Assembly: GCF_013407955.1 (NCBI RefSeq)
Contig: NZ_JACCBU010000001.1
Location: 2,542,001-2,606,000 of the forward strand
Direction of reading: 5' to 3'
Source of the DNA: Microlunatus parietis
GTDB lineage: Bacteria; Actinomycetota; Actinomycetes; Propionibacteriales; Propionibacteriaceae
Length of the DNA stretch: 64,000 nucleotides
The notes beneath the pieces are model-generated. The model was not told where the DNA came from, made no database searches, and saw only the letters and a program-made list of their open reading frames with translations. Both the position numbers and the translations under genes were made by a program. The first letter of the stretch is position 1; each line of letters begins with the position of its first letter. Of this stretch, positions 8,643-16,533 are shown one piece after another.

Positions 8643-8660
8643 ACGGAGGGAGCCTCCGGT
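8643..8660. promoter_or_regulatory. TetR operator-like palindrome, copy 3
   Basis: ACGGAGGGAGCCTCCGGT contains CGGAGG-GAG-CCTCCG, a perfect inverted repeat with the same GGAG-N5-CTCC core as copies 1 and 2. It lies 20 bases before the tetR GTG start. Confidence 0.62.
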
Positions 8661-8680
8661 TTGCAAGAGGGATTGCTGAC

Positions 8681-9277
8681 GTGACCGACCAGACCGCCGC
8701 CGCCACGAAGCCGCGCAAGCTGCGCGCCGACGCGCAGCGCAACTACGACGCGCTGGTCGCCGTGGCCCGGCAGGCGTTCGGCGAGCGTGGCGCGGAGGCC
8801 TCCCTGGACGACATCGCCAAGCGCGCCGGCGTCGGCCCCGGCACCCTGTACCGGCACTTCCCGACCCGGGACCACCTGTACCGGGCGGTGCTCGAGGACT
8901 GGCAGGAAGACGTCCGGGCCGATGGCGAGCGGCTGGTTCGGCTGGCCGACGAGGACCCGGAGCGGGCGCTGCACGAGTGGGCCCGCAACCACTACCGGCA
9001 CAAGTCGTTCTTCCGCGGCCTGCACGCCCGCTTGCTGGCCGACGCGGACGACGACGACAAGTCGGTGCTGTTCTCCTGCAAGACGGTGCTCGGCGAGGCC
9101 GCCGAGGGGGTCCTCGACCGGGCCAAGGAAGCCGGCCTGGTCCGGCCCGAGATCAGCTTCCGGATGGTGTCCCAGCTGCTCAGCGGCATCGGCATGGTCG
9201 ACGAGCAGGTCCCCGGCGGCGTCGACGTCGAGGCCCAGCTCGACATCGTCCTGTCCGGCATCCGCCCCCGTACCTGA
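8681..9277 (+). CDS. TetR-family transcriptional regulator
   Basis: A 198-residue protein with a TetR helix-turn-helix at residues ~37-70 (ASLDDIAKRAGVGPGTLYRH) and an alpha-helical ligand-binding domain (HEWARNHYRHKSFFRGLHAR). It starts at GTG 8681, preceded by AAGAGGGA. It probably represses both itself and the divergent DHA2 pump through the three GGAG-N5-CTCC sites in the 175-base gap. Confidence 0.92.
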   Translation: MTDQTAAATKPRKLRADAQRNYDALVAVARQAFGERGAEASLDDIAKRAGVGPGTLYRHFPTRDHLYRAVLEDWQEDVRADGERLVRLADEDPERALHEWARNHYRHKSFFRGLHARLLADADDDDKSVLFSCKTVLGEAAEGVLDRAKEAGLVRPEISFRMVSQLLSGIGMVDEQVPGGVDVEAQLDIVLSGIRPRT

Positions 9278-9281
9278 CGGC

Positions 9282-9537
9282 TCTATGTCGACGAGTCATT
9301 CGCCGGCGATTACCTGGTCGCCGCAACCGTCCTGCCGACGACGGATGTCGCTTCGGCGCGGCGCACCGTCAAGGGACTACTCGACAGACGGCAGCGGCGC
9401 CTGCACTTCAAGGACGAGAGCAACTCCCGCCGAAGCAAGATCCTGACGCGTTCGACAGCATCGACCTGCGAGCGCGGGCGAAGGGCGGAACGTGGGGCGA
9501 GCGGATCACGGAGTACCCGACCACGATCCGGTTCTGA
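9282..9537 (+). pseudogene. DUF3800-like protein remnant (N- and C-terminal scraps)
   Basis: From about 9282 one frame reads LYVDESFAGDYLVAATVLPT followed by ARRTVKGLLDRRQRRLHFKD. This resembles the start of DUF3800 proteins, whose opening YVDES strand supplies an acidic active-site residue of an RNase H-like fold. After about 9440 the coherent sequence changes frame and ends DPDAFDSIDLRARAKG...PTTIRF at a TGA (9535-9537). The ~85 codons are far fewer than a complete protein, so an internal deletion has joined the two ends. No start codon or ribosome-binding site is visible. The family assignment rests on the N-terminal motif only. Confidence 0.5.
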
Positions 9538-9546
9538 GTAGCGCAA

Positions 9547-9584
9547 GGCCCCGCCTACCGGTCGTTCCGGCCGGTTGCGGGGCC
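9547..9584. terminator. GC-rich stem-loop after the DUF3800-like remnant
   Basis: GGCCCCGC (9547-9554) pairs perfectly with GCGGGGCC (9577-9584), and an inner ACCGG/CCGGT pair extends the structure. No U-tract follows on either strand. It could be a terminator for either side; the lipoprotein gene ends at 9700 on the minus strand. Confidence 0.4.
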
Positions 9585-9699
9585 CACTTCCACGAGCTAC
9601 TGCCCGTAGCTTCGCTGCCAGTCTACGGCGTCAGAGCCGGTTCGCGGAATGGCTCGTGGGGCTCAGGGTCCGGTCGGTTGCCGGCCCCGGCACCCACCG

Positions 9700-10473
9700 T
9701 CAGTCGGTCAACTGCGAGATCACGGAGATCCTCGTCGCCGGGTCGGGCGACACGTTGATCACCACCGGGTCCGGGTCGGTGGCGACCTTGGCGACCAGCC
9801 GGTGCAGCCGGCCCAGGTCGTCGACCAGGTACGTCAGCCGATCGCTCGGCCGGTTGTCGGTGCCGGGCCCGGTGATGCGGTCCACCCGGACGCCGTCGAC
9901 GTTGTCCTCGCCGACCCACTGGGCACCGTTCTGGCGCAGCAGCAACGCGTTCTCCGGGCGGTCGTCCGCCAGGCTGAGCAGTAGCGCCAGGGCGGCGTCG
10001 AGGCCGGACCGCTCCGGATCCGTCGGCTCGACCCGCCACGGCCCGGCCGGCGGCCGCATCGGCAGCGCGCCGCCGGTCACCTGCAGGGACGCCTTCTGCC
10101 GCATGGTCCACTGCAGCAGGAAGTTCCGCGGCGGCCTGCCGTCGGAGAGGAAGTTGGCGTAGCCGAGCTGATCACGGAAATCGACCCGGCCGGTGAGGAA
10201 GAACGGTTGGCCGCGCACCGTCAACCGCAGCGTGAACGGGACGTAGCGCCGGTCGTAGTTGTTGAATCGGACCACGGCGAAGCGTTCCGCCTCGGCCATG
10301 GTCAGCGGTCGCGGTCCGGCCGGCCGGGCGGCACAGCCGGCCATCAGCAGGGCGGCACCGATCGAGCCGATCAGCACGGACCGGCGCGCCCGTGGCAGGC
10401 CGGAGCGATCTCCCCCGAGACCAGCAGTGATCACCCTCCTCAGATTCGTCGTGGGGGTCAGCACGTTGATCAT
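9700..10473 (-). CDS. putative lipoprotein, function unknown
   Basis: About 257 residues. An Arg-rich n-region (RARRSVLIGSIG) is followed by a lipobox, LLMAGC, so the mature protein should be lipid-anchored outside the membrane. The rest (TLRLTVRGQPFFLTGRVDFR; LTYLVDDLGRLHRLVAKVAT) looks like the beta-rich half-barrel of LppX/LprG-type lipoproteins, but similarity is faint. ATG at 10473 is preferred over TTG at 10500; a GTG nearer the signal peptide is also possible. It lies just downstream of the ECF sigma gene on the same strand and could be cotranscribed. Confidence 0.7.
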   Translation of the reverse strand: MINVLTPTTNLRRVITAGLGGDRSGLPRARRSVLIGSIGAALLMAGCAARPAGPRPLTMAEAERFAVVRFNNYDRRYVPFTLRLTVRGQPFFLTGRVDFRDQLGYANFLSDGRPPRNFLLQWTMRQKASLQVTGGALPMRPPAGPWRVEPTDPERSGLDAALALLLSLADDRPENALLLRQNGAQWVGEDNVDGVRVDRITGPGTDNRPSDRLTYLVDDLGRLHRLVAKVATDPDPVVINVSPDPATRISVISQLTD

Positions 10474-10507
10474 GATGGGGCCCGGCCCGCGCCGGCGCAA
10501 GCCCTGG

Positions 10508-11515
10508 TCAGGAGGCGGCCGCCGCCTCCGGTGTCCACACCTCGGGCAGGCCGAACGTCGCGAACAGGTCGGTGTCGAAGTAGCAGACGACGTGGCTGAC
10601 GCCCTCCTCGGTGATCGTCAGCTGGTGCATCTGGAACGGCCGGTGGACGCCCTCGTCGTCGCGCATGTAGAGGCCGAAGGCCGGCTGCCCGTTGGCCCAG
10701 GTGGCGAGCAGCCGCTGCGACTCCGGCCCGTCGGCCGGGCAGTAGTTCTTGATCAAGGTGCCGATGTCGGCGGCGCCCTGGTACCAACCGAGGAACGGCG
10801 GCATCTCCCACACCGCGTCCTGGCTGAGCAGGGACACGATCTTGGCCACGTCGTAGTTCTCGAACGCCGCGACGTAGTCCTTCAGCAGGGTGCGGCGCCG
10901 CTCGTCGTCCGGCAGCTCGGGCTTGGCCTCCGGGTCGAGCTTGGCCATATTGGCGCGAGCCCGCTGCAGGGTGGAATTGACGCCGGCCGTGGTCAGCTCG
11001 AGCAGCTCGGCGACCTCGCTGGCCTGCCAGGCGAGCACGTCGCGCAGGATCAGCACCGCCCGCTGCTGCGGGTTCAGGTGCTGCAGTGCGGCGACGAAGG
11101 CGAGCCGGACCGAGTCGCGCGAGATGACGTCGTCGGACGGGTCGACGCCGGCACCGCCCCAGACCAGGTCGTCCGGCATCGGCTCCAGCCAGGGCACCTC
11201 GGTCCGCTGGTCCAGCGCCGCGTTCGGGTCGGCGTTGGGCTGGCCGAGCCCGGTCGGCAGCGGCCGGCGCTTCTTGCTCTCCAGCGCGGTCAGGCAGACG
11301 TTGGTGGCGATCTGATACATCCAGGTGCGCACCGACGAGCGCCCTTCGAAGCCCCGGAACGCCCGCCAGGCGCGGATGTAAGCCTCCTGCACCAGGTCCT
11401 CGGCATCGTGCACCGAGCCCATCATCCGGTAGCAGTGCGCCATGATCTCCCGGCGCAGCGGCTCGACCTGTTCCCGGAAGGTCTCGTCGAACGTTTCGGA
11501 GGCAGTCGTGGTCAT
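10508..11515 (-). CDS. ECF sigma factor with SnoaL-like C-terminal domain
   Basis: A 335-residue protein. Region 2 is at residues ~20-90 (SVHDAEDLVQEAYIRAWRAF; VRTWMYQIATNVC), region 4 at ~150-200 (WQASEVAELLELTTAGVNST) and a SnoaL-like domain follows (YVAAFENYDVAKIVSLLSQD; MPPFLGWYQG). This is the sigma-70 family with a fused SnoaL domain (ECF41/SigJ-like; TIGR02960-type), in which the extension regulates activity in place of an anti-sigma factor. ATG 11515 (MTTTASETF) is the family start; the frame is open further upstream but that part overlaps the divergent VOC gene. No anti-sigma gene is seen. Confidence 0.9.
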   Translation of the reverse strand: MTTTASETFDETFREQVEPLRREIMAHCYRMMGSVHDAEDLVQEAYIRAWRAFRGFEGRSSVRTWMYQIATNVCLTALESKKRRPLPTGLGQPNADPNAALDQRTEVPWLEPMPDDLVWGGAGVDPSDDVISRDSVRLAFVAALQHLNPQQRAVLILRDVLAWQASEVAELLELTTAGVNSTLQRARANMAKLDPEAKPELPDDERRRTLLKDYVAAFENYDVAKIVSLLSQDAVWEMPPFLGWYQGAADIGTLIKNYCPADGPESQRLLATWANGQPAFGLYMRDDEGVHRPFQMHQLTITEEGVSHVVCYFDTDLFATFGLPEVWTPEAAAAS

Positions 11516-11575
11516 GGCGCAAAACGTACCTGCTGGCACCGACGAATTCCCGGCCGAGCGGAAGTCAGTCCTGGT

Positions 11576-11995
11576 ATGACATCCGTTGCGGAGGGCCCGC
11601 CGACCGACCGGTTGATCTTCATCAACCTTCCCGTGGCCGACCTGGCGCGCTCCCGCGCCTTCTACACGGGACTCGGCTTCGGCATCGATCCGCGGTTCAG
11701 CGACGACCGCAGCGCCTGTGTCGTGGTCTCGCCGAGGATCTGCGTGATGCTGCTGGTCCGGGACCGGTTCGCCGAGTTCGTCGTCGGCGAGGTCGCCGAT
11801 CCGCGACGGACCACCCAGGTGCTGAACTGCCTGTCCGCGACCAGCCGTGACGAGGTGGACCGGATCGCGGTCCGGGCCGTCACCGGCGGCGGCCGGCCGT
11901 GGCGGGACAAGGTCGACTCCGACGGGGTGTACGGCCGCAGCTTCGCCGACCCGGACGGTCACGTCTGGGAGCTGCTGCACCTCTCCTGCGACTGA
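11576..11995 (+). CDS. VOC (glyoxalase/bleomycin resistance-like) protein
   Basis: A 139-residue, two-module VOC protein beginning MTSVAEGPPTDRLIFINLPV with DLARSRAFYTGLGF in the first beta-alpha-beta-beta-beta unit and a C-terminal FADPDGHVWELLHL, whose Glu is the usual metal-ligand position. The first module lacks the classic His ligand, so catalysis is doubtful and a binding role is possible. It is divergent from the ECF sigma gene, 60 bases apart. This placement is common for ECF41-type sigma factors and their small target proteins. Confidence 0.85.
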   Translation: MTSVAEGPPTDRLIFINLPVADLARSRAFYTGLGFGIDPRFSDDRSACVVVSPRICVMLLVRDRFAEFVVGEVADPRRTTQVLNCLSATSRDEVDRIAVRAVTGGGRPWRDKVDSDGVYGRSFADPDGHVWELLHLSCD

Positions 11996-12001
11996 TTCGG
12001 C

Positions 12002-12859
12002 TCAGCCCTGCTCGACCTCGACGGCAAGGCTCCACACCAGCGGCCGGTCCGGGGCCACCGTGGCCACCCGGCCGCGCTCGACCGCGGCGGCGAGCGAGTC
12101 GTAGAAGCCGGTGCAGGGCTCCGGCGCGATCACGTCGGCGCGCGCCACGGCGTGCCGGTCGTACCAGAGCCCGAGGTACGGCAGCACGGCCGGATCCCAG
12201 GACAGCCGGAGCACCCGCCCGTCCGGCCGGCGCAGGCTCACGGCGCCGACCGTCTGGTCCGGCGGCAGGTAGACCTTGCGCCCGGTGCCCGGCGGCACGG
12301 AGTCGATCATGGCCGCCGCTGAGGTCCAGGGACGCTCCGGCCCGGCTTCCGGATAGACGTCGATCACCCGGTCGATCCCGGCCGGCAGTTCGATCATGGT
12401 CCCGGGCGGTGCCAGGAACTGCGGATGGGCGGCCCAGAGGAACGGCAGCTCGCGTTCGGCGGTGACCCGGTAGCGCAGCTCCAGTCCGGTCGCGGTAGAC
12501 CGCACCTCCCGGCGGAATCCGTACGGCAGCACGGATCCCGCGGCCTCCATCGTCCTCCCGTCGCCACTCACCGACCAGGTCGCGGTCCAGAGGTCACCAT
12601 GATCGGGAAGCTCGGTGCCGTCGGCCAGCCGGCCGGCGTCGATCGTCGGCGCGCACTCGTCCCAGCCGCACATCTCGGCGGCCTCGAAGCTGTCTCCCGG
12701 CCGGGCCGGCGGCGGCAGCGGGTCCGGCGGGCCGAGCAGCCACTCCACGCCGTCCCGGTCGCGGAGCGACACGATCTTGCCGCCGCGCCCGGGCACGATG
12801 ATCATGGTCAGCCCGCCTCCGTTGATCATGATCGCCGGCTCCTCGTACCACGTCGTCAC
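12002..12859 (-). CDS. aldose 1-epimerase-like (galactose mutarotase fold) protein
   Basis: A 285-residue beta-sandwich protein. MIIVPGRGGKIVSLRDRDG near the N-terminus, AEMCGWDECAPTID at ~60-75, FLWAAHPQFLAPPG around 140 and LGLWYD followed by a late APEPCTGFYDSL segment match the order of motifs in mutarotase-like proteins. The central His (AAHPQF) and late Glu (APEPC) are in the catalytic positions. It probably interconverts sugar anomers or binds a sugar in the cytoplasm; the substrate is unknown. It is divergent from the VOC gene at 12927. Confidence 0.8.
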   Translation of the reverse strand: MTTWYEEPAIMINGGGLTMIIVPGRGGKIVSLRDRDGVEWLLGPPDPLPPPARPGDSFEAAEMCGWDECAPTIDAGRLADGTELPDHGDLWTATWSVSGDGRTMEAAGSVLPYGFRREVRSTATGLELRYRVTAERELPFLWAAHPQFLAPPGTMIELPAGIDRVIDVYPEAGPERPWTSAAAMIDSVPPGTGRKVYLPPDQTVGAVSLRRPDGRVLRLSWDPAVLPYLGLWYDRHAVARADVIAPEPCTGFYDSLAAAVERGRVATVAPDRPLVWSLAVEVEQG

Positions 12860-12926
12860 GGAACCACTCTAGATACTCCTTGGAAAGTGCTCGGTTGGTG
12901 AGCACTTTGACCGCTGGACTGGAGTC

Positions 12927-13370
12927 ATGAACCAGAACACCGTCACCCTCCGTGGCTTCGCCACCGTCTCCTTCTATGCCGACGACATCGAGGAGGCCGC
13001 CCGCTGGTACGCCGAGCTGACCGGCGTCGAGCCCTACTACCGCTTCCCGCACCCGCCCCAGCAGGCCGCCTACATCGAGTTCCGGCTCGGTGATCATGAG
13101 GACGAGCTGGGCCTGATCGACCGCCGCTACGCCCCGCGCGTGCCGCAGCAGCACCCGGGCGGCGCCGTCGTCTTCTGGCACGTCGACGATCTCGAGGGCA
13201 CCCTGCAGCGGCTGCTCGATCACGGCGCCACCCTGCACGACCCGCTGACCAAGCGGGAGTCGGGCTTCAACACCGCGTCCGTCGTCGATCCGTTCGGCAA
13301 CGTGCTCGGTGTCATGTACAACCCGCACTACGTCGAGCTGATGGCCAAGATCAAGGAGTCAGCCCGGTGA
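12927..13370 (+). CDS. VOC family protein
   Basis: A 147-residue protein: TVSFYADDIEEAARWYAELT opens the first VOC module, YIEFRLGDHEDELGLID carries a metal-site-like region, and FNTASVVDPFGNVLGVMYNP closes the second. Substrate unknown. Its last 20 bases overlap the convergent prolyl oligopeptidase gene. Confidence 0.88.
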   Translation: MNQNTVTLRGFATVSFYADDIEEAARWYAELTGVEPYYRFPHPPQQAAYIEFRLGDHEDELGLIDRRYAPRVPQQHPGGAVVFWHVDDLEGTLQRLLDHGATLHDPLTKRESGFNTASVVDPFGNVLGVMYNPHYVELMAKIKESAR

Positions 13371-15441
13371 AGTGAGCGGCGAAGGCCAGCAGGTCGGCGC
13401 TCTCCTCCGCGATCTTGGCGGTCGGCTTGCCCATGCCGTGGCCGGCGTTGGTCTCGATCCGGGTGAGGATCGGGGCCTCGCCGGCCTGGGCCCGCTGCAG
13501 CGTCGCGGTGAACTTGTGGCTGTGCAGCGGCACCACCCGGTCGTCATGATCACCGGTGATCACCAGCGTCGCCGGATAGCTGGTGCCGGGCCGCACGTTG
13601 TGCAGCGGCGAGTACGCCAGCGCGGTGGCGAAGTCGTCCGGGTCGTCCGGGTTGCCGTAGTCGGAGACCCAGGCGGCCCCGACAGTGAACTTGTGGAAGC
13701 GGAGTAGGTCCAACACGCCGACGGCCGGCAGCGCGGCGGCGGCCAGGTCCGGCCGCTGGGTCAGCACGGCGCCGACCAGCAGGCCGCCGTTGCTGCCGCC
13801 GTGCAGCGCCAGCCGATCACTGGCGGTCACTCCGGTCTTGATCAAGTCCTCGCCGACCGCGATGAAGTCGTCGAACACGTTCTGCTTCGCGTCCAGCCGG
13901 CCGGCGTCGTACCAGTCGGTGCCGAACTCGCCGCCGCCGCGCAGGTTGGCGATGGCCAGCACGCCGCCGGCGGCCAGCCAGGCCGGCCAGATCGCCCGGT
14001 AGGAGGCGAAGATCGGGATCTTGAAGCCGCCGTAGCCGTAGAGCAGGGTAGGCCGCGGGCCGTCGGTCTCATGATCGGAAGTGATCAGGAAGTACGGCAC
14101 CTCGGTGCCGTCCGCGCTGACCGCACGATACCGGCTGACCGTGAACTCGGGCGGTGTCCAGGTCTCGCCGGTGTTGATCACCAGGCCGTCCAGCGGTTCG
14201 GTGGCGCCGGTCTCGGTGTCGATCGTGTACGCCCGGTTCGGCGAGACGACCGTGGACAGCCCGGCGAACGCCTCGCGTTCGCCGGCCTTGCCGTTCAGCG
14301 CGTTCAGCGCACCGCCGGCCAGGTCCAGCGCACCGAGCTCGGTGCCGTCGAGGCCGAACCGGAGCACCACCGGCTGGGCATCCTCGAGCACCTCGACCAG
14401 CAGCCCGTCCCCGGCCGCGACGACCGTGGACAGGGTCGTGTCGCGCTCCGGCACCACCTCGGTGAACTCCGGCAGCGCCTCGGTCTCCGGGGAGGCGATC
14501 GGGCAGCGGACCACCCGCCCGCGGGGCGCGTCCAGGTCGGTGTGCAGGACGATCGCGTCGCCGTCGACCCGGACGAAGGCGAACATCGCGTCCGGCCGGT
14601 CGATCAGCTTGATCGGCTCGCCGAGTCCGCTGACGCCGTCGGTGTCGGTGATCGGATAGACCCAGAGCCGGTTCCGGTTCTCGGTCCCCTGCACCAGGTG
14701 CATGATCAGATAGCGGTCGTCGTGGGAGGTCTCCACCCAGAACAGCAGTTGATCATTGTCCGGGAACTCCAGCATCAGTTGATCTTGGTCCTGCGGGGTG
14801 CCGACCCGGTGCAGCTTCAGCTGTCCGCCGCCCTGGGCCGCGGTCTCGGTGCCCTCGGACTTGCCGCCGGCCGGGAAGTGCACGTACAGATAGGAACGGC
14901 TGTCCGGCAGCCACTCCGGCACGCTGAACTTCGCCTGCCGTACGTCGTCCGCGACGTTCTCTCCGGTGGCCAGGTCGCGGAGCAGGAAGGTCCGCCAGTC
15001 GCTGCCGCCCTCGCTGATCGCGAAACCGATCATGGAGCCGTCCGGTGACACCGTGTAGCCGGTCACCGCGGTGGTGCCGTCGGCCGCCAGCAGGTTCGGG
15101 TCCATGATCACCCGGCCGCCCTCGAGCAACTCGGGCAGCGAGTCGGCGACGAAGATCACGTCCTGGTTCTGGGTGCCGTCGTTGCGGCCGACCAGGTAGT
15201 GGCCGGCGCGCTTCGCCGGCGTTCCGGCCCGCGGCCGCTCCAGGATCCGGCTCATCGTGGTGCGGAACCAGTCCCGGCCGGGCAGCCCGCTCAGGAACGC
15301 CTCGGTGACCTCGTTCTGCCGGGCCACCCAGTCGACCGTCTCGGCCGAATCAGGGTCCTCCAGCCAGCGGTACGGGTCGGCGATCGGCCGTCCGTGCAGG
15401 GTTTCGATCAGGTCGTCGCGGCGCGTCTCCGGGTAGTCCAC
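13351..15441 (-). CDS. prolyl oligopeptidase (S9A family serine peptidase)
   Basis: A 696-residue protein. The N-terminus (MDYPETRRDDLIETLHGRPI; DPYRWLEDPDSAE) is the standard S9A opening, followed by a beta-propeller to about residue 430 and an alpha/beta hydrolase domain. The catalytic triad is visible: Ser550 in GGSNGG, Asp633 in GDHDDRV and His668 in NAGHGMG, closely matching the spacing of mammalian prolyl oligopeptidase (554/641/680). There is no signal peptide, so it is cytoplasmic and should cut short proline-containing peptides. Length is normal for the family. Confidence 0.95.
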   Translation of the reverse strand: MDYPETRRDDLIETLHGRPIADPYRWLEDPDSAETVDWVARQNEVTEAFLSGLPGRDWFRTTMSRILERPRAGTPAKRAGHYLVGRNDGTQNQDVIFVADSLPELLEGGRVIMDPNLLAADGTTAVTGYTVSPDGSMIGFAISEGGSDWRTFLLRDLATGENVADDVRQAKFSVPEWLPDSRSYLYVHFPAGGKSEGTETAAQGGGQLKLHRVGTPQDQDQLMLEFPDNDQLLFWVETSHDDRYLIMHLVQGTENRNRLWVYPITDTDGVSGLGEPIKLIDRPDAMFAFVRVDGDAIVLHTDLDAPRGRVVRCPIASPETEALPEFTEVVPERDTTLSTVVAAGDGLLVEVLEDAQPVVLRFGLDGTELGALDLAGGALNALNGKAGEREAFAGLSTVVSPNRAYTIDTETGATEPLDGLVINTGETWTPPEFTVSRYRAVSADGTEVPYFLITSDHETDGPRPTLLYGYGGFKIPIFASYRAIWPAWLAAGGVLAIANLRGGGEFGTDWYDAGRLDAKQNVFDDFIAVGEDLIKTGVTASDRLALHGGSNGGLLVGAVLTQRPDLAAAALPAVGVLDLLRFHKFTVGAAWVSDYGNPDDPDDFATALAYSPLHNVRPGTSYPATLVITGDHDDRVVPLHSHKFTATLQRAQAGEAPILTRIETNAGHGMGKPTAKIAEESADLLAFAAHFTGLTP

Positions 15442-15501
15442 CCCGGAAGGCTAACTTGCTGTCTCCAGCCGTGCGAAGCCCGTTCCGGGCCCTGGTCGAC
15501 G

Positions 15502-15525
15502 CACCTCACCGAGCGTGGTGAGGTG
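15502..15525. repeat. perfect 9-bp inverted repeat upstream of the peptidase gene
   Basis: CACCTCACC-GAGCGT-GGTGAGGTG. It lies 60 bases upstream of the peptidase start and 37 bases from the terminator of the NYN gene. It could be an operator or a processed RNA hairpin. Confidence 0.45.
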
Positions 15526-15551
15526 GGATGGATCCGATGAGGAAGTCACCG

Positions 15552-15588
15552 CAAAAGAAAGACCCGCCCTCACGTGGAGAGGCGGGTT
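15552..15588 (-). terminator. rho-independent terminator of the NYN gene
   Basis: Read on the minus strand, ACCCGCC (arm at 15581-15587) pairs with GGCGGGT (15562-15568) and is followed by CTTTCTTTTGC, a T-rich tail. It lies 43 bases past the stop of the NYN gene, in the right orientation. Confidence 0.75.
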
Positions 15589-15630
15589 GATGATCCAAAG
15601 ACTAGCACGTCCATCGTGGCGGATTGACCA

Positions 15631-16356
15631 TTACCAGGTTGACGGCTTCGAGATCCCAGAGATCGGATCGGGGAGCTGGCTCTGGTGAAGGTCAAGGGGG
15701 TCCAGTCGCCTCCACCAGTGCCTGCCGACGCCATCGGTCGCCTGGCCCTTCAGCGCTCCGGCCAAGGGCTTCACGCCGGGGTTGATGACGCCGGTCGGGA
15801 CGTGCTCGCGGGCAATCCGAATCGGCAGGCCGAGATCCGAGTCGTTGGACACAATGATCGCGGCATCCACGTGGCCCTGCAGCACGTCGGAGAGGAGATG
15901 GGTCGCCACATTGACGTCGGAGCCCTTCTCCTCGCGCTTCCGGACGGTGGCGAACAGGACACCACGGCCGTTGCGGCGAATAGGGAGTCCGGGCGACCAG
16001 GAGAACAGACCCTGTGGATCCAGCATCACCGTCGGGCCCCTCGTGCCGGCGGGCTCGATGGTCATCACCGATTCCTTGGCCCACGACGAGTAGTAGCCCT
16101 CTTCGATGATGTCGACAGACCCGCTACGACGAAGAGCTTCCAGGTAGAAATCCTGCCGCTGAGTCTGGCCCGGATCGCTCGGGTCGTTCACCCGGGCGGT
16201 GCAATAGACGACCCGATGCACGACTGCCCCGTGCCAGGATGCGTATCGCGTGGCCAGGGCACGAAGATCGAGCCATTTCCACCCGGAGACACTGCCGAGC
16301 TGGGCCGCCGCTCCGTAGTAGAGGTTGAACCCGTCGACATAGAACCCGACTCTCAC
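15631..16356 (-). CDS. NYN domain (PIN-like, LabA/DUF88) protein
   Basis: A 241-residue protein. MRVGFYVDGFNLYYGA contains the first acidic residue of the NYN/PIN active site, GSDVNVATHLLSD near residue 145 the second, and AAIIVSNDSDLGLPIRIARE near 165 the third (SNDSD). This three-Asp arrangement is that of metal-dependent RNases. The C-terminal ~55 residues (GALKGQATDGVGRHWWRRLD) are less conserved. It is a single-gene transcript with its own terminator; no partner or antitoxin is visible, so it could act in RNA turnover or defence. Confidence 0.85.
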   Translation of the reverse strand: MRVGFYVDGFNLYYGAAAQLGSVSGWKWLDLRALATRYASWHGAVVHRVVYCTARVNDPSDPGQTQRQDFYLEALRRSGSVDIIEEGYYSSWAKESVMTIEPAGTRGPTVMLDPQGLFSWSPGLPIRRNGRGVLFATVRKREEKGSDVNVATHLLSDVLQGHVDAAIIVSNDSDLGLPIRIAREHVPTGVINPGVKPLAGALKGQATDGVGRHWWRRLDPLDLHQSQLPDPISGISKPSTW

Positions 16357-16421
16357 CGCGTAACGGTAACTCAGGGGTCGCCCGCGATCCGGTCGCTCAC
16401 GTCGTCGTTCTGCCGGGTGTC

Positions 16422-16465
16422 ATCCGGTCAACCCCCGGCACGTCTCACCCTCCGAGAGACCGGAT
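16422..16465. promoter_or_regulatory. inverted repeat in the leader region of the YeeE/YedE gene
   Basis: ATCCGGTC (16422-16429) pairs perfectly with GACCGGAT (16458-16465), with an interior GC-rich loop, about 70 bases before the transporter start. No known sulfur riboswitch pattern was recognised. A tiny frame, M-R-S-R (16523-16537), has a stop that overlaps the transporter ATG as ATGA. Confidence 0.35.
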
Positions 16466-16533
16466 TCACCGGCATCGTTTCGCCTACTGTCATACCGGCA
16501 ATTCCCCTCACAGTGCTAGGAAATGCGATCCCG

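Noticed and set aside
13801..15048. Long open frame opposite the prolyl oligopeptidase gene
   Set aside because: Arg/Gly/Gln-rich translation with no protein motifs; an antisense shadow of a high-GC gene.
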